A stretch of DNA of 64,000 bases from an uncultured Olsenella sp. (GCA_949291295.1 CASEVE010000010.1:1-64000), one strand, 5' to 3'. Shown: positions 20,103 to 29,237, counted from the stretch's first letter. Made by a program: numbers and translations. The notes: generated by a model from the letters alone, not told the origin.

Positions 20103-21317
20103 TTGAGTGAGATTCAGAACTCGTCCATCTTCGCGCTGGACGACATCTCCGACGAGGAGATGAACAACCTCATCGACGGCACCGTCACCGATTTCGACGA
20201 GGGCGATCTTGTCACCGGCACCGTCGTGAAGCTCGAGCGCGACGAGGTCCTGCTTGACATCGGCTACAAGTCCGAGGGCGTCATTCCCTCTCGCGAGCTC
20301 TCCATCCGCAAGGACGTCAACCCCGCCGACGTTGTCGCCATGGGCGACGAGATCGAGGCCCTCGTTCTCCAGAAGGAGGACAAGGAGGGTCGTCTCGTCC
20401 TCTCCAAGAAGCGTGCCGAGTACGAGCGCGCCTGGAACGCCGTCGAGGAGAAGTTCAACTCCGGCGAGACGGTTGAGGGCGAGGTCATCGAGGTCGTCAA
20501 GGGCGGCCTGATCCTCGACATCGGCCTGCGCGGCTTCCTGCCCGCCTCCCTCGTCGACCTTCGTCGCGTCAAGGATCTCAACGCCTACCTCGGCACCCGC
20601 ATCGAGGCCCGCGTCATCGAGATGGACCGCAACCGCAACAACGTCGTCCTCTCCCGTCGCGTTGTTCTCGAGGAGGCCCGCAAGGCCGAGCGCCAGGAGA
20701 TTCTCTCCAAGCTCCAGGTTGGCATGCGTCTCAAGGGCACCGTCTCCTCGATCGTCGACTTCGGCGCCTTCGTCGACCTTGGCGGCATCGACGGCCTCGT
20801 GCACATCTCCGAGCTCTCCTGGAACCACGTCAACCACCCCTCCGAGGTCGTCAAGGTCGGCCAGGAGGTCGAGGTTCAGGTTCTCGACGTCGACCTCAAC
20901 CGCGAGCGCATCTCCCTCGGCCTCAAGCAGACCACCGAGGATCCCTGGCGCTCCCTCGTCAAGAAGTACCCCGTTGACGCCATCGTCGAGGGCACCGTCA
21001 CCAAGCTCGTCACCTTTGGCGCGTTCGTCGACCTCGGTGAGGGCGTTGAGGGCCTCGTGCACATCTCCGAGATGGCCAAGCAGCACGTTGACCAGCCGTC
21101 CCAGGTGTGCACCGTGGGCGACACCGTCCAGGTGAAGGTCATGGAGATCGACCTCGACCGTCGTCGCATCTCCCTGTCCATGAAGGCCGCCGCCGAGACC
21201 CTTGGCACTGAGGTCGAGGTCAAGCCGCTCCCCGAGAGCGACAAGCCGGCCGAGGAGCCCGAGGCTGAGGTTGAGACCGAGGTCGTCGAGACCGAGGTCG
21301 AGGCCACCGAGGAGTAG
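20103..21317 (+). CDS. rpsA: 30S ribosomal protein S1
   Basis: 404 residues from TTG 20103 (LSEIQNSSIFALDD), with GAAAGGGG about seven bases upstream. An in-frame ATG at 20064 would add 13 residues but has no Shine-Dalgarno. Four S1 RNA-binding repeats follow in order: GDLVTGTVVKLERDEVLLDIG, GETVEGEVIEVVKGGLILDIG, GMRLKGTVSSIVDFGAFVDLG and VDAIVEGTVTKLVTFGAFVDLG. A Glu-rich tail follows. This four-domain form is usual for Gram-positive S1, against six in E. coli. Codon use is strongly C-ending, fitting high expression. Confidence 0.95.
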   Translation: MSEIQNSSIFALDDISDEEMNNLIDGTVTDFDEGDLVTGTVVKLERDEVLLDIGYKSEGVIPSRELSIRKDVNPADVVAMGDEIEALVLQKEDKEGRLVLSKKRAEYERAWNAVEEKFNSGETVEGEVIEVVKGGLILDIGLRGFLPASLVDLRRVKDLNAYLGTRIEARVIEMDRNRNNVVLSRRVVLEEARKAERQEILSKLQVGMRLKGTVSSIVDFGAFVDLGGIDGLVHISELSWNHVNHPSEVVKVGQEVEVQVLDVDLNRERISLGLKQTTEDPWRSLVKKYPVDAIVEGTVTKLVTFGAFVDLGEGVEGLVHISEMAKQHVDQPSQVCTVGDTVQVKVMEIDLDRRRISLSMKAAAETLGTEVEVKPLPESDKPAEEPEAEVETEVVETEVEATEE

Positions 21318-21341
21318 TTCCTCTCGCTATTGTGCTTTGTT

Positions 21342-21370
21342 GAGGGCCGTCCCCCGGGGCGGCCCTCTTT
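21342..21370 (+). terminator. Terminator of rpsA
   Basis: GAGGGCCG...CGGCCCTC hairpin (21342-21367) with a CCCCGGGG core, followed by TTTGG. It lies 25 bases after the rpsA stop. Confidence 0.8.
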
Positions 21371-21397
21371 GGTAACAAGGATGGTGACAGAGGCGAC

Positions 21398-21476
21398 GGT
21401 GATGACAAAGGTGACAGGGTAGATTGTCATCATTTTTGTGATGATGACAATCTACCCTGTCACCTTTGTCATCACC
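21398..21476. repeat. Perfect 36-bp inverted repeat with 7-nt loop
   Basis: Bases 21398-21433 are exactly complementary to 21441-21476; the loop is TTTTGTG. The arms contain GGTGATGACAAAGGTGACAG. The element ends 16 bp before the start of the M42 peptidase gene, and the ribosome-binding site (GGATAGGAGA) follows it immediately. Confidence 0.9.
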
Positions 21477-21492
21477 CCGGATAGGAGATCGC

Positions 21493-22575
21493 ATGACCTA
21501 CGACATTGACAAGGACTTCCTGCTTGACACCCTGCGTGAGTGCGTGGAGGTGGAGAGCCCCGTGGGCTACTACCCTGAGGTCCACACCTGGCTTAGAGAC
21601 AAGCTCGCCGAGATGGGCTATGAGATGACCGTGGACAACAACGCCACGGCCTACGTTCGAGTCCCCGGGCAAAGCTCCAAGAGGGTTGTTTGCCTTGGCG
21701 CCCACCTTGATACCATTGGCCTTGTGGTTCGCGGCTTCAACGCCGACGGCACCCTTCGCGTGCGTCAGCTTGGCGGCATCAACTACCACAGCATCGAGGG
21801 AGAGTCCTGCCTGGTGCACTGCCGCGACGGCCGCACCGTGGCCGGGCAGGTCATCTGCGACCATCACTCTACGCACGTCTTTGATGACGCTCGTTCGCGC
21901 GAGCGCACCGAGGACACCATGTCCGTCTCGCTCGTGGCCGATGTCAAGAGTCCCGATGACGCCCGCGCCCTTGGTGTCACCGAGGGCGCCATTGTGGGAA
22001 TCGACCCACACTTTCAGAGCTTTGACAACGGTTACGTGATCTCTCGCCACATCGACGACAAGGCGGCTGTCGCGGTTCTTCTCGACCTTTTGCGCTGGCT
22101 CGCGGAGTCTGGGGAAAAGCCCGCCTTCGATACGCTCTTTGCGTTTCCCATCTACGAGGAGATTGGCCGCGGTGGGTCCTGGGTCCCCGAGGGGGTGGAC
22201 GAGTACGTTGCCATTGACATCACCCTCATTGGACCCGACTACGCAAACTCGGACGAGCACTCAGTTGGTGTGATCTGCTCTGATGCCAAGGGCCCCTACG
22301 ACTGGACGCTCACCAACACGCTGATTGCGTGCGCAGAGGCAGCATGCACGTCCGGGCGCTGGAACACACAGGTCTGCTTCCACTACTCCACAGACGCCAA
22401 CGCGGCGGCGCTTCATGGCAACAACGTTGCTGCCGGCGCCTTTGGCATGGCATGCATGAACTCTCACGGTCGGGAGCGCTGCCACGTTGATGCCATCGTG
22501 GAGACGGAGCTTCTCGCTCGCGCGTACGTGATGGGAGAGGGGCGCAGCGTCGATTTTCAGGACAGCTTGCGATGA
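21493..22575 (+). CDS. M42-family metalloaminopeptidase
   Basis: 360 residues from ATG 21493, with AGGAG upstream. The dinuclear zinc site of the M42/M20-type fold is visible: H71 and D73 (GAHLDTIG), D188/D189 (HIDDKAA), E222/E223 (YEEIGRGGS), D242 (AIDITLIG) and a C-terminal SHGRERCH. It should remove N-terminal residues from peptides in the cytosol, as in tetrahedral TET/glutamyl aminopeptidase relatives. The leader carries the perfect palindrome at 21398-21476, which may affect translation. Expression is probably independent of rpsA because a terminator intervenes. Confidence 0.88.
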   Translation: MTYDIDKDFLLDTLRECVEVESPVGYYPEVHTWLRDKLAEMGYEMTVDNNATAYVRVPGQSSKRVVCLGAHLDTIGLVVRGFNADGTLRVRQLGGINYHSIEGESCLVHCRDGRTVAGQVICDHHSTHVFDDARSRERTEDTMSVSLVADVKSPDDARALGVTEGAIVGIDPHFQSFDNGYVISRHIDDKAAVAVLLDLLRWLAESGEKPAFDTLFAFPIYEEIGRGGSWVPEGVDEYVAIDITLIGPDYANSDEHSVGVICSDAKGPYDWTLTNTLIACAEAACTSGRWNTQVCFHYSTDANAAALHGNNVAAGAFGMACMNSHGRERCHVDAIVETELLARAYVMGEGRSVDFQDSLR

Positions 22576-22649
22576 GCCGGCGCCCCGCGTTTGAGTGGGC
22601 AATAATCGGGTAGAGTTTCAACGTCAATTCTCTGAAGGAAGGACTCTGG

Positions 22650-23060
22650 ATGGCGTCAGGTGACTGGCAGCGTAAGTTGGTCGAGTGGCTGAGGGGAAGG
22701 CAAGGTCCCGATGACCTTGCGATCTTCTCGATGAACATTGCGATTGTGATTGTGGTTGTGAATCTCTTTGCACGTGTGAGCTGGCTTGGTTGGATTGCAC
22801 TTGCGCTCATTGTCTACTCGATGTTTCGCATTCAGTCCAAGAACCTGGCAAGCCGTTCCAAGGAGAACGCCGCCTTCCTCAAGGCGCTTGGCCCGGCTCG
22901 CCCCTGGGTGCAGAACCCGAGTGCCGCTTGGAAGGAGCTGAGGACCTACAAGCACGCCACGTGCACCTCCTGCAAGCAGCGGGTCCGCGTCCCGCGCGGC
23001 AAGGGCAAGCTGAGGGTGACGTGCCCCAAGTGCGGAACCAAGTTCGAGGTCAAGTCCTAG
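22650..23060 (+). CDS. Membrane protein with C-terminal zinc ribbon
   Basis: 136 residues from ATG 22650, preceded by GAAGGAAGGA. Two membrane helices (LAIFSMNIAIVIVVVNLF and WLGWIALALIVYSMF) are followed by a basic cytosolic stretch and a C4 zinc ribbon, CTSCKQRVRVP..VTCPKCGTKF. Proteins of this layout recur in Coriobacteriia and Clostridia without a function. A TTGAGTGGGCA element resembling the 4625 array unit lies upstream near 22589. Confidence 0.7.
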   Translation: MASGDWQRKLVEWLRGRQGPDDLAIFSMNIAIVIVVVNLFARVSWLGWIALALIVYSMFRIQSKNLASRSKENAAFLKALGPARPWVQNPSAAWKELRTYKHATCTSCKQRVRVPRGKGKLRVTCPKCGTKFEVKS

Positions 23061-23115
23061 GACGTGTCGGAGACGGGCGGTGCCTCCGCCTACAAGAAGC
23101 GCATAAAGAACCTCT

Positions 23116-23160
23116 CAGTGCTATCGTTGTTTTGGTTAAGCAACGTTTGCGCTGGGAGGT
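23116..23160 (+). promoter_or_regulatory. Leader hairpin beside the ABC-receptor ribosome-binding site
   Basis: CAGTGC (23116-23121) and CGTTG (23125-23129) pair with CAACG (23141-23145) and GCGCTG (23149-23154), leaving a symmetric 3x3 internal loop. GGGAGG follows directly, so the fold could modulate initiation at 23167. No known riboswitch class recognised. Confidence 0.4.
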
Positions 23161-23166
23161 TCAATC

Positions 23167-24204
23167 ATGTTGAGCAGAAGAGGTTTTCTGGGGGTTGCCG
23201 GTTCCGGGGTGGCAGCGCTTGCTCTTTCTGCGTGCGCTGGCACGCAGGGAGAGAAGGACGCGCGGCCGTCGTCTGACGCGGACGCTAACCAGGCAGAGCC
23301 CGTCACGGTGCGCACGAGCGCGCTCAAGGGGCCCACGGCCATGGGTCTGGTTGAGTTCATGAGCCTGGCGGATGCCGGCGAGCTTTCCGATAACGACTAC
23401 CAGTTCCATATCGTGGCGTCACCGGACGAGGTCACGCCGCTCATCTCCAAGGGCGAGGTGGACATAGCCGCCGTTCCCGCCAACCTCGCGTCGGTGCTCT
23501 ACAACAAGACCGAGGGAGGCGTGCGCGTCATCGCCATCAACACCCTTGGCGTCCTCTACATCTGTGAGCTTGGCGATTCCGTTCACAATGTCGCCGACCT
23601 CAAGGGCAAGACCATCTACGCTTCCGGCAAGGGCTCCACGCCCGAGTACGGTCTCGCGTACGTTCTCGAGAAGAACGGCCTTGTCGTTGGCACCGACGTG
23701 CAGATCGAGTGGAAGAGCGAGCATGCCGAGTGCGTTCAGGCCCTCGTAACGTCTTCGGGTCCGGCAGTTGCCATGCTGCCTCAGCCCTTTGTGACTACGG
23801 CACAGGCCCAAAACGACAAGATTCGCGTTGCCCTCGACCTCACCGAGGAGTGGGACCGCGTCCAGACGGGTGACGAGAAGAGCTCGATGATTACCGGCGT
23901 TGCCATTGTTCGCTCTGCGTTTGCCGACGAGAACCCCGAGGCAGTTGATGCCTTCATCGGCCACTACGTGGACTCGGTCGACTTCGTGAACGACAACGTT
24001 GCCGATGCCGCCGAGCTCGTGGGGTCCTACGACATCGTGCCCGCCGCTGTGGCCGAGAAGGCCATTCCCGCGTGCAACATCGTGTGTGTCACGGGCGAAG
24101 ACATGGCGGAGCAGCTCTCGGGCTATCTTGCTGTTCTCGCTGACCAGAAACCAAAGGCCGTGGGCGGCTCCCTCCCGGGCGAGGACTTCTACTACGGTGC
24201 CTAG
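23167..24204 (+). CDS. ABC transporter substrate-binding lipoprotein (SsuA/ThiY-like)
   Basis: 345 residues. The N-terminus combines a twin-arginine-like SRRGFLG with a lipobox LSAC at ~19-23, so it should be a lipoprotein on the outer face of the membrane. The mature part has the NMT1/SsuA-type fold (SKGEVDIAAVPANLASVLYN, ADLKGKTIYASGKGSTPEYGL). The family binds sulfonates, nitrate or thiamine precursors; the ligand here cannot be chosen from sequence. It is the first gene of a three-gene importer with overlapping starts. Confidence 0.85.
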   Translation: MLSRRGFLGVAGSGVAALALSACAGTQGEKDARPSSDADANQAEPVTVRTSALKGPTAMGLVEFMSLADAGELSDNDYQFHIVASPDEVTPLISKGEVDIAAVPANLASVLYNKTEGGVRVIAINTLGVLYICELGDSVHNVADLKGKTIYASGKGSTPEYGLAYVLEKNGLVVGTDVQIEWKSEHAECVQALVTSSGPAVAMLPQPFVTTAQAQNDKIRVALDLTEEWDRVQTGDEKSSMITGVAIVRSAFADENPEAVDAFIGHYVDSVDFVNDNVADAAELVGSYDIVPAAVAEKAIPACNIVCVTGEDMAEQLSGYLAVLADQKPKAVGGSLPGEDFYYGA

Positions 24205-24988
24205 AGGTGTCGACAAGAGCAGACGGGAGGGCGGTCGCCTTGGAACATGGGGCGTCCGCCTGCTTGTCTTGGGCTTCTGGCTTCTTATGTGGCAGGTCGC
24301 GACATGGGCGATAAACGCCCGCATCATTCTCGTGGGTCCGCTCGACGTTCTCGCGCGGCTCTGCGCACTGGTGATCACGGGGGAGTTCTGGGCATCTGTG
24401 GGCGTCTCCCTCGCGCGCATTGCCGTGGGGTTTGCCCTGGCCGTTTTGTCTGGGGTGTTGCTCGCGGCAATCGCGAGCCGCGCTCGAGTGGTGCGCGAGC
24501 TGCTTGAGCCACTCATGGGTGTCATGAAGGCGGTTCCGGTCGCCTCCTTCGTCATTTTGGTGCTGTTGTGGGTGTCCTCGAGCTATCTCTCGGTGGTCAT
24601 TGCGTTTGTTATGGCGCTTCCCATCGTCTACACCAATGTGCTCGAGGGGATTCGCCAGACCAGCCCTCAGCTTCTTGAGATGTGCCAGGTGTTTGGTGTT
24701 GGCACGCTCGAGCGGGTCAGGCTCGTCTACGCGTCGCAGGTGCTTCCGTACTTTCGCGCGGCCGTCTCGCTCGCCCTGGCGCTCTCGTGGAAGGCAGGCA
24801 TTGCCGCCGAGGTGATTGGGCTTCCCGACTTCACGATCGGAGAGCACCTCTATGACGCCAAGGTCTATCTCGACACCCCCGATCTCTTTGCGTGGACGGT
24901 TGCGATCGTCATTGTCTCCGTTGCGCTTGACTCCCTCATGAACCGTGCGCTTGACCGTGTCGCCGTGCGATGGGAGGCGCGGCCATGA
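24197..24988 (+). CDS. ABC transporter permease (SsuC/TauC-like)
   Basis: 263 residues from GTG 24197, which overlaps the receptor stop by 8 bases. Six or so membrane helices, with the cytoplasmic coupling (EAA) loop EMCQVFGVGTLERVRLVYASQ. Homodimer pore of the importer. No ATG lies near the N-terminus in this frame, so a GTG start is the best reading, although a strong Shine-Dalgarno is lacking; coupling to the upstream stop probably substitutes. Confidence 0.85.
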   Translation: MPRGVDKSRREGGRLGTWGVRLLVLGFWLLMWQVATWAINARIILVGPLDVLARLCALVITGEFWASVGVSLARIAVGFALAVLSGVLLAAIASRARVVRELLEPLMGVMKAVPVASFVILVLLWVSSSYLSVVIAFVMALPIVYTNVLEGIRQTSPQLLEMCQVFGVGTLERVRLVYASQVLPYFRAAVSLALALSWKAGIAAEVIGLPDFTIGEHLYDAKVYLDTPDLFAWTVAIVIVSVALDSLMNRALDRVAVRWEARP

Positions 24989-25602
24989 GCGCGGTTGAGC
25001 TTCAAGGAGTCGAGAAGTCCTACGGGTCCCTGCACGTGCTTCGTGGGGCGAGCGCTGCGTTTGAGGAGGGGAGGGTGCATGTGGTCATGGGCCCCTCCGG
25101 AGCGGGAAAGACCACGCTGCTGCGTCTGGTTGCGGGGCTTGAGGCGCCGGATGCGGGCGAGGTCGTGGTGCCCGAGGGGGCGCGTCTGGGCATGGTCTTT
25201 CAGGAAGACCGCCTGCTCGACAACCTCACGGCAACGGCCAACATCCGCCTTCCCCATGGCAGGCTGCGTGGAGAAGAGCTTGAGGCGTTTCTCGCCAGGG
25301 AACGCACGGCGCTTGCCTCTGTGGGCCTGCCGGTGGACAATCGCCCGGTGAGCGAGCTCTCGGGCGGGCAGCGTCGCCGTGTGGCCATACTGCGCTGCGT
25401 TTTGTCCGAGGCGAGCGTCCTGTTTTTTGACGAGCCTCTCAAGGGCATGGACGTTGCGACCGTGGCGCGGGTCATGGACTATCTTGTGCCCTTGCTTGCG
25501 GAAAGGACCGTCCTGTGGGTTACGCATGACCCCAAGGAAAAGGAGCTGCTTCCCAGCTCCGTGCTATGGGATGTTCGTGATGGCGCTGTGTCCAGGCTGT
25601 AA
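24985..25602 (+). CDS. ABC transporter ATP-binding protein
   Basis: 205 residues from ATG 24985, overlapping the permease stop as ATGA. Walker A GPSGAGKTT, Q-loop VFQEDRLLDNLTA, signature LSGGQRRRVAI, Walker B VLFFDEP and H-loop VTHDPKE are all present. Shorter than typical SsuB (~240-260) because the C-terminal extension is missing, but the nucleotide-binding core is complete. Powers uptake with the two upstream gene products. Confidence 0.9.
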   Translation: MSAVELQGVEKSYGSLHVLRGASAAFEEGRVHVVMGPSGAGKTTLLRLVAGLEAPDAGEVVVPEGARLGMVFQEDRLLDNLTATANIRLPHGRLRGEELEAFLARERTALASVGLPVDNRPVSELSGGQRRRVAILRCVLSEASVLFFDEPLKGMDVATVARVMDYLVPLLAERTVLWVTHDPKEKELLPSSVLWDVRDGAVSRL

Positions 25603-25665
25603 GGGGCATTGGCCCACGCGCGCCCGTATGTGAGATGATTGCATGACAACAAATAGAGAGGAACC

Positions 25666-26343
25666 ATGATGCATGTGATCTATCTGGCCGGGGGAATCGC
25701 CTCCGGAAAGTCCACCGTTGCGAGGACGATGCGCGAGTGCGGCGCGGAGCTCATCGATCTTGACGACCTGTCCCGCGAGGCGCTTGCCGCGGACTCGAGG
25801 ATTCTCCCGCAGATTAAGGCCGAGTTTGGTGACGACATCATCAATCCCGCCGGAAGCGTCAAGCGCGAGCTTCTCGCCCAGCGAGCGTTTTCCTCCATGG
25901 AGCGCACGTTCACGCTTGAGGAGATTGAGCTGCCCCTGATTGACGAGCTACTGAGGGAGCGCGTCGCAAAGCTGCGGGAGGAGGAGCGCCAGGAGCGCGA
26001 TAAGGACCCAAGTGTCGCCGAGAAGATCCTGGTCATCGAGATTCCCCTGCTTGATCGCATGCGTGGCTCCTTTGACATGGCCGACGAGATAGTGGGGGTG
26101 GTCTGCCCGCTTCCTGCGCGCCGCGCCCGCGCCTGCCAGCGAGGCATGGATCCAAGGGACTTCAACCGTCGCGTTGACCAGCAGCCAAGTGAGGCCTACA
26201 TCAGGGCCCACAGCAACTACGTCTTCAACAACATCCGCACCGCGGACGTTCTGGAGCAGGAGGTCAAGGACTGGTGGAAGGCTCGCGAGCAGCAGGGCTG
26301 GGACAACGTTCCAAAGAAGGGCTGGGGCCTTGACCAGGCGTAG
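25666..26343 (+). CDS. coaE: Dephospho-CoA kinase
   Basis: Last step of coenzyme A synthesis: phosphorylates the 3'-hydroxyl of dephospho-CoA. 225 residues with P-loop GGIASGKST (9-17), LIDLDDLSREAL in the position of the usual D-x-D, and VIEIPLLDR. The lid RACQRGMDPRDFNRRVDQQ resembles the family R-x-x-R-x pattern. N-terminal ATGATG; GAGAGGAA precedes the first. The final ~25 residues (WKAREQQGWDNVPKKGWG) exceed the E. coli enzyme. The transglycosylase gene starts inside its 3' end. Confidence 0.85.
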   Translation: MMHVIYLAGGIASGKSTVARTMRECGAELIDLDDLSREALAADSRILPQIKAEFGDDIINPAGSVKRELLAQRAFSSMERTFTLEEIELPLIDELLRERVAKLREEERQERDKDPSVAEKILVIEIPLLDRMRGSFDMADEIVGVVCPLPARRARACQRGMDPRDFNRRVDQQPSEAYIRAHSNYVFNNIRTADVLEQEVKDWWKAREQQGWDNVPKKGWGLDQA

Positions 26344-26929
26344 TCACACGCATCGATTTCTTGTGTGGCACCGGGTCCTGCCTCTTGTGGCTTTGACGGT
26401 GACGCTTGTGGTGTGCGGCGTTATAGCCGCTACGCCCACGGGTCCTGCGCGCGACCTCCTCTATCCGGTGAAGTATGCCGACGTGATTCGCGCCGCCTCG
26501 ACACGTCATGACATAGACCCCCATCTTGCCTGCGCCGTGATCAAGTGCGAGTCCGGCTGGGATGAGAACGCCGTCTCCTCGGCGGGAGCGCAGGGGCTGA
26601 TGCAGGTCATGCCCGAGACCGCTCTGAGCATGGAGGCTCTCGGCCTCGTTGACGCTAAGGCATACGACCCCAACGATCTTCTCGATCCGGAGGTCAACAT
26701 CGAGTATGGCTGCGCGTGTCTCGGGTACCTTCAGGATCACCTCTCCTCGCTCGATGAGATCATCGCTGCCTACAACGCGGGCATAGGGACGGTTCAGGGA
26801 TGGATCGAGGACGGTGCCACCATTCCGGAGGGCATCGAGTATGCGGAGACCCGCACCTACCTCGAGCGGGTTCAATCGGCGTACGAGGGCTATCAGCGCA
26901 GCTATCCTAACGGCATTACGGGCGCATAA
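26330..26929 (+). CDS. Membrane-anchored lytic transglycosylase (SLT domain)
   Basis: 199 residues from TTG 26330, which overlaps the coaE end by 14 bases and follows GAAGGGCTGGGG. A GTG at 26363 is the alternative. An N-terminal helix (VLPLVALTVTLVVCGVIAA) anchors or exports the protein. The lysozyme-like SLT domain follows with catalytic E in CESGWDENAVS, then GAQGLMQVMPETA and AAYNAGIGTVQGWI. Cleaves glycan strands of peptidoglycan. The 3' end overlaps the convergent TPR gene by 14 bases. Confidence 0.88.
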   Translation: MTRRSHTHRFLVWHRVLPLVALTVTLVVCGVIAATPTGPARDLLYPVKYADVIRAASTRHDIDPHLACAVIKCESGWDENAVSSAGAQGLMQVMPETALSMEALGLVDAKAYDPNDLLDPEVNIEYGCACLGYLQDHLSSLDEIIAAYNAGIGTVQGWIEDGATIPEGIEYAETRTYLERVQSAYEGYQRSYPNGITGA

Positions 26930-29237
26930 GGGACCTGCGCACGTCGAGAAGGGCGTCGTCTCGGCCGAGCTCGAGCATGACGCTCGCCAGTGGTCGCGCG
27001 ACGCTGAACACCTCCTCGTCCGCACAGGCGACAAGCGCGTCTCGCGTCTGCTCTCTCAGCGCGTCAAGCGATCCGGTTGGAAGGCCTCCCTCGTCGAGCA
27101 CCTTCATGACCTCGTCTGCGGGATAGGGCCTAAGATCTTCACTCGTCTCAATGAGGTCGTTCATCTCGCTGCGAGCGTTGGGGGCAACCTCAGGATGAAG
27201 CTCTATGGAGCGCTGGTAGCAAGCAACCGAGAGATCGAGTCTTCCGAGCTTCCACTCCATGTAGGCAAGCCGATAGAAGCATATGGACATGTCACGTGCG
27301 GTGGACGCGTAGGATATGGCCTGCTTGAGCATATCCGAGGCCTCTATGATTCTCGACTGCTCCTCAAGGCAGCGCACCTTGCTCAGGGCGGCGTCGGGCG
27401 TGAGCGGGGCGATGCGAACGAGCTCGTTGGCGTGGGCGAGCGCCTCATCGCTGCGACCGAGCGTAGTGAGGATTCGAGCTGCAAGCGACTGCGCGGCATA
27501 GTACTCGTCTGGAACGAGCCGCACGTTGCGAACGTCGGTGCGGAAGGTGCGGTTGTAGGCGATGCGCTCGGCAACGGAGTTGAAGTAGCGATAGACGGTG
27601 TCTGAGTCGTCAAGGTAGATGCCCATCTCGGTGACGGGAGCAAGGACGTGCTCGAGCTCCTCAAGGGCGGGGAGGAGCTGCTCGGCTGGTGGGTCTGCGT
27701 CCACGGTGGCCCGCGCCCTTCTCGTGACATCGGCAAGCGTGCCGCCATCTACAAAGAGCAGGGCAAGGGACCTTTTGTCCGCAACGTCTACCGCACCGCT
27801 CACAAGGGCTGCGCTCGTGCGGTCGCAGGCCTCTGCAACGGTGAGGTCCTTTGTCTTGTTGCGCAGGTCAACAAGACGTGAGACCGCCTTCTGCGTGGTG
27901 CCTGCCAGCTCCTCGACCATATCGTTCCATGCTCCGGCGCGCCCGGCCTTCTCCATTATTCCGAGGTCGCTGACGCGCCGTGACCCACAGACGGAAAGGA
28001 GGACGTCACTGCATGGGCTGGCATCGAGCTCGACCATGCGAAAACGGTCCTTCGGATTTAGGGCTACGGAGTTCCTGTTCTCAATTGGCTCGACGGGCTC
28101 CAGCCAGCCATCGCTGCTTTGAGCCACCCTTACGTCCGCGTACGTCTGCAAGGTGTCCAGCGTGACCTCTGAGACACTTCCCATCTGATTGACTGCCTTC
28201 GGCGTGAGCAGAATCGAGAGGACCGTCTGAGCGCTGCTCCTGTCGCATCCGTTGACAACGACGCGAGAGATGCCTCCGCATGCCGCGAGGGCACATCGTC
28301 CGAGCGCAATGGAGAGCTGGGTGGCATAGGTGCGCGCGAGGCCGGGAAGCACCTCTCGATCACCTCCGGCAAAGGCAAAGCACGCGGGTCCTGGCAAGAT
28401 GACGTCAACGCACATGACGCCCAGCCTCACGTTTACCTGAAAGTCAAACTCAACCCGAAAGGGTGCCGGGAGGTTTTCCACCGCGTTGGCAAACCTCATC
28501 CGACACTCCCATTCGCCTCCGGACTTGGCTCCCTTGAGAAGGAAGCTCGTGAGGTTGTTCTTTCCATCGGGTAGGGGATCGAGCGCTGCCACCTTGAGCG
28601 TGTCGGACACGCTGAGGGCGGGAGCTTGGGGCCCTTTCGCCTTGGCCATGTCTTCGGCAATGTTGAGTGCGGCCTCAATGGACACGAGGCGATCGAGGTC
28701 CGCGCCGGAGAGCTCCTGATCGGAGGTCGAGAGCCACCAGCGTCCGTTGCGTCTGAGACGATTTGCCCGCACAACGGGAGCCTCGCTCCATCCCAGAAGG
28801 TCAAGGTGAGCGAGAAGCTCCGGGAGGCACCCAACATCAACGCGACCGCGCCCGTGGAGCATGAGGTCTCTCAACGTTGCGAGCACGTTGTCACTGTTTT
28901 GTAGCATGCCCTCGAGATTGATGGTTGGGCTGGTGGGTCGAGCTGAGACGGCATCTCGCTCTTCACGGGCGATGACCGTCTTCTGTGGGGGAACGGGGAC
29001 GGAGGGACTGGCCTCGGGGCTCTCGTGGCGTCTGAGCGAGAGCAGGCCGAGCGTTATGAGCGCGATGCCCAGGATGATGCCGCGGGAGGAGGTGCGTATG
29101 TCACGGGCGCTCGCGTCGCCTTCCACTGCCACGAGGGCAATGGACCCCACAAGGCACGCGGCTCCGAGCACCAAGGCGGCGGGGCCCCACCAGGAGGGAA
29201 GCTCACGCTCTCTTCTGTGCTTCTCGTCTTGAGCCAT
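26916..29237 (-). CDS. Large membrane protein with C-terminal tetratricopeptide repeats
   Basis: 773 residues from ATG 29237, with GGAGGT close upstream. Two membrane helices near the N-terminus (GPAALVLGAACLVGSIALVAV and GIILGIALITLGLLSL) are followed by a ~480-residue region I do not recognise. A helical C-terminal part (from ~570) has TPR-like spacing: EALAHANELVRIAPLTPDAAL, EASDMLKQAI and RLDLSVACYQRSIELHP. The large part is predicted to be cytosolic. Likely a scaffold for a membrane-associated complex; the partner is unknown. Divergent from uvrB. Confidence 0.6.
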   Translation of the reverse strand: MAQDEKHRRERELPSWWGPAALVLGAACLVGSIALVAVEGDASARDIRTSSRGIILGIALITLGLLSLRRHESPEASPSVPVPPQKTVIAREERDAVSARPTSPTINLEGMLQNSDNVLATLRDLMLHGRGRVDVGCLPELLAHLDLLGWSEAPVVRANRLRRNGRWWLSTSDQELSGADLDRLVSIEAALNIAEDMAKAKGPQAPALSVSDTLKVAALDPLPDGKNNLTSFLLKGAKSGGEWECRMRFANAVENLPAPFRVEFDFQVNVRLGVMCVDVILPGPACFAFAGGDREVLPGLARTYATQLSIALGRCALAACGGISRVVVNGCDRSSAQTVLSILLTPKAVNQMGSVSEVTLDTLQTYADVRVAQSSDGWLEPVEPIENRNSVALNPKDRFRMVELDASPCSDVLLSVCGSRRVSDLGIMEKAGRAGAWNDMVEELAGTTQKAVSRLVDLRNKTKDLTVAEACDRTSAALVSGAVDVADKRSLALLFVDGGTLADVTRRARATVDADPPAEQLLPALEELEHVLAPVTEMGIYLDDSDTVYRYFNSVAERIAYNRTFRTDVRNVRLVPDEYYAAQSLAARILTTLGRSDEALAHANELVRIAPLTPDAALSKVRCLEEQSRIIEASDMLKQAISYASTARDMSICFYRLAYMEWKLGRLDLSVACYQRSIELHPEVAPNARSEMNDLIETSEDLRPYPADEVMKVLDEGGLPTGSLDALREQTRDALVACADEEVFSVARPLASVMLELGRDDALLDVRRSLMRP

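Noticed and set aside
19842..21086. 414-residue antisense ORF opposite rpsA
   Set aside because: Its composition (Leu/Val/Asp/Gly runs) is the mirror of GC-rich rpsA codons, and it shows no domain; rpsA is certain.
25603..25665. Intrinsic terminator between the ABC ATPase gene and coaE
   Set aside because: Only a weak GGGGCATTGGCCC dyad and no T-run; not enough to call.
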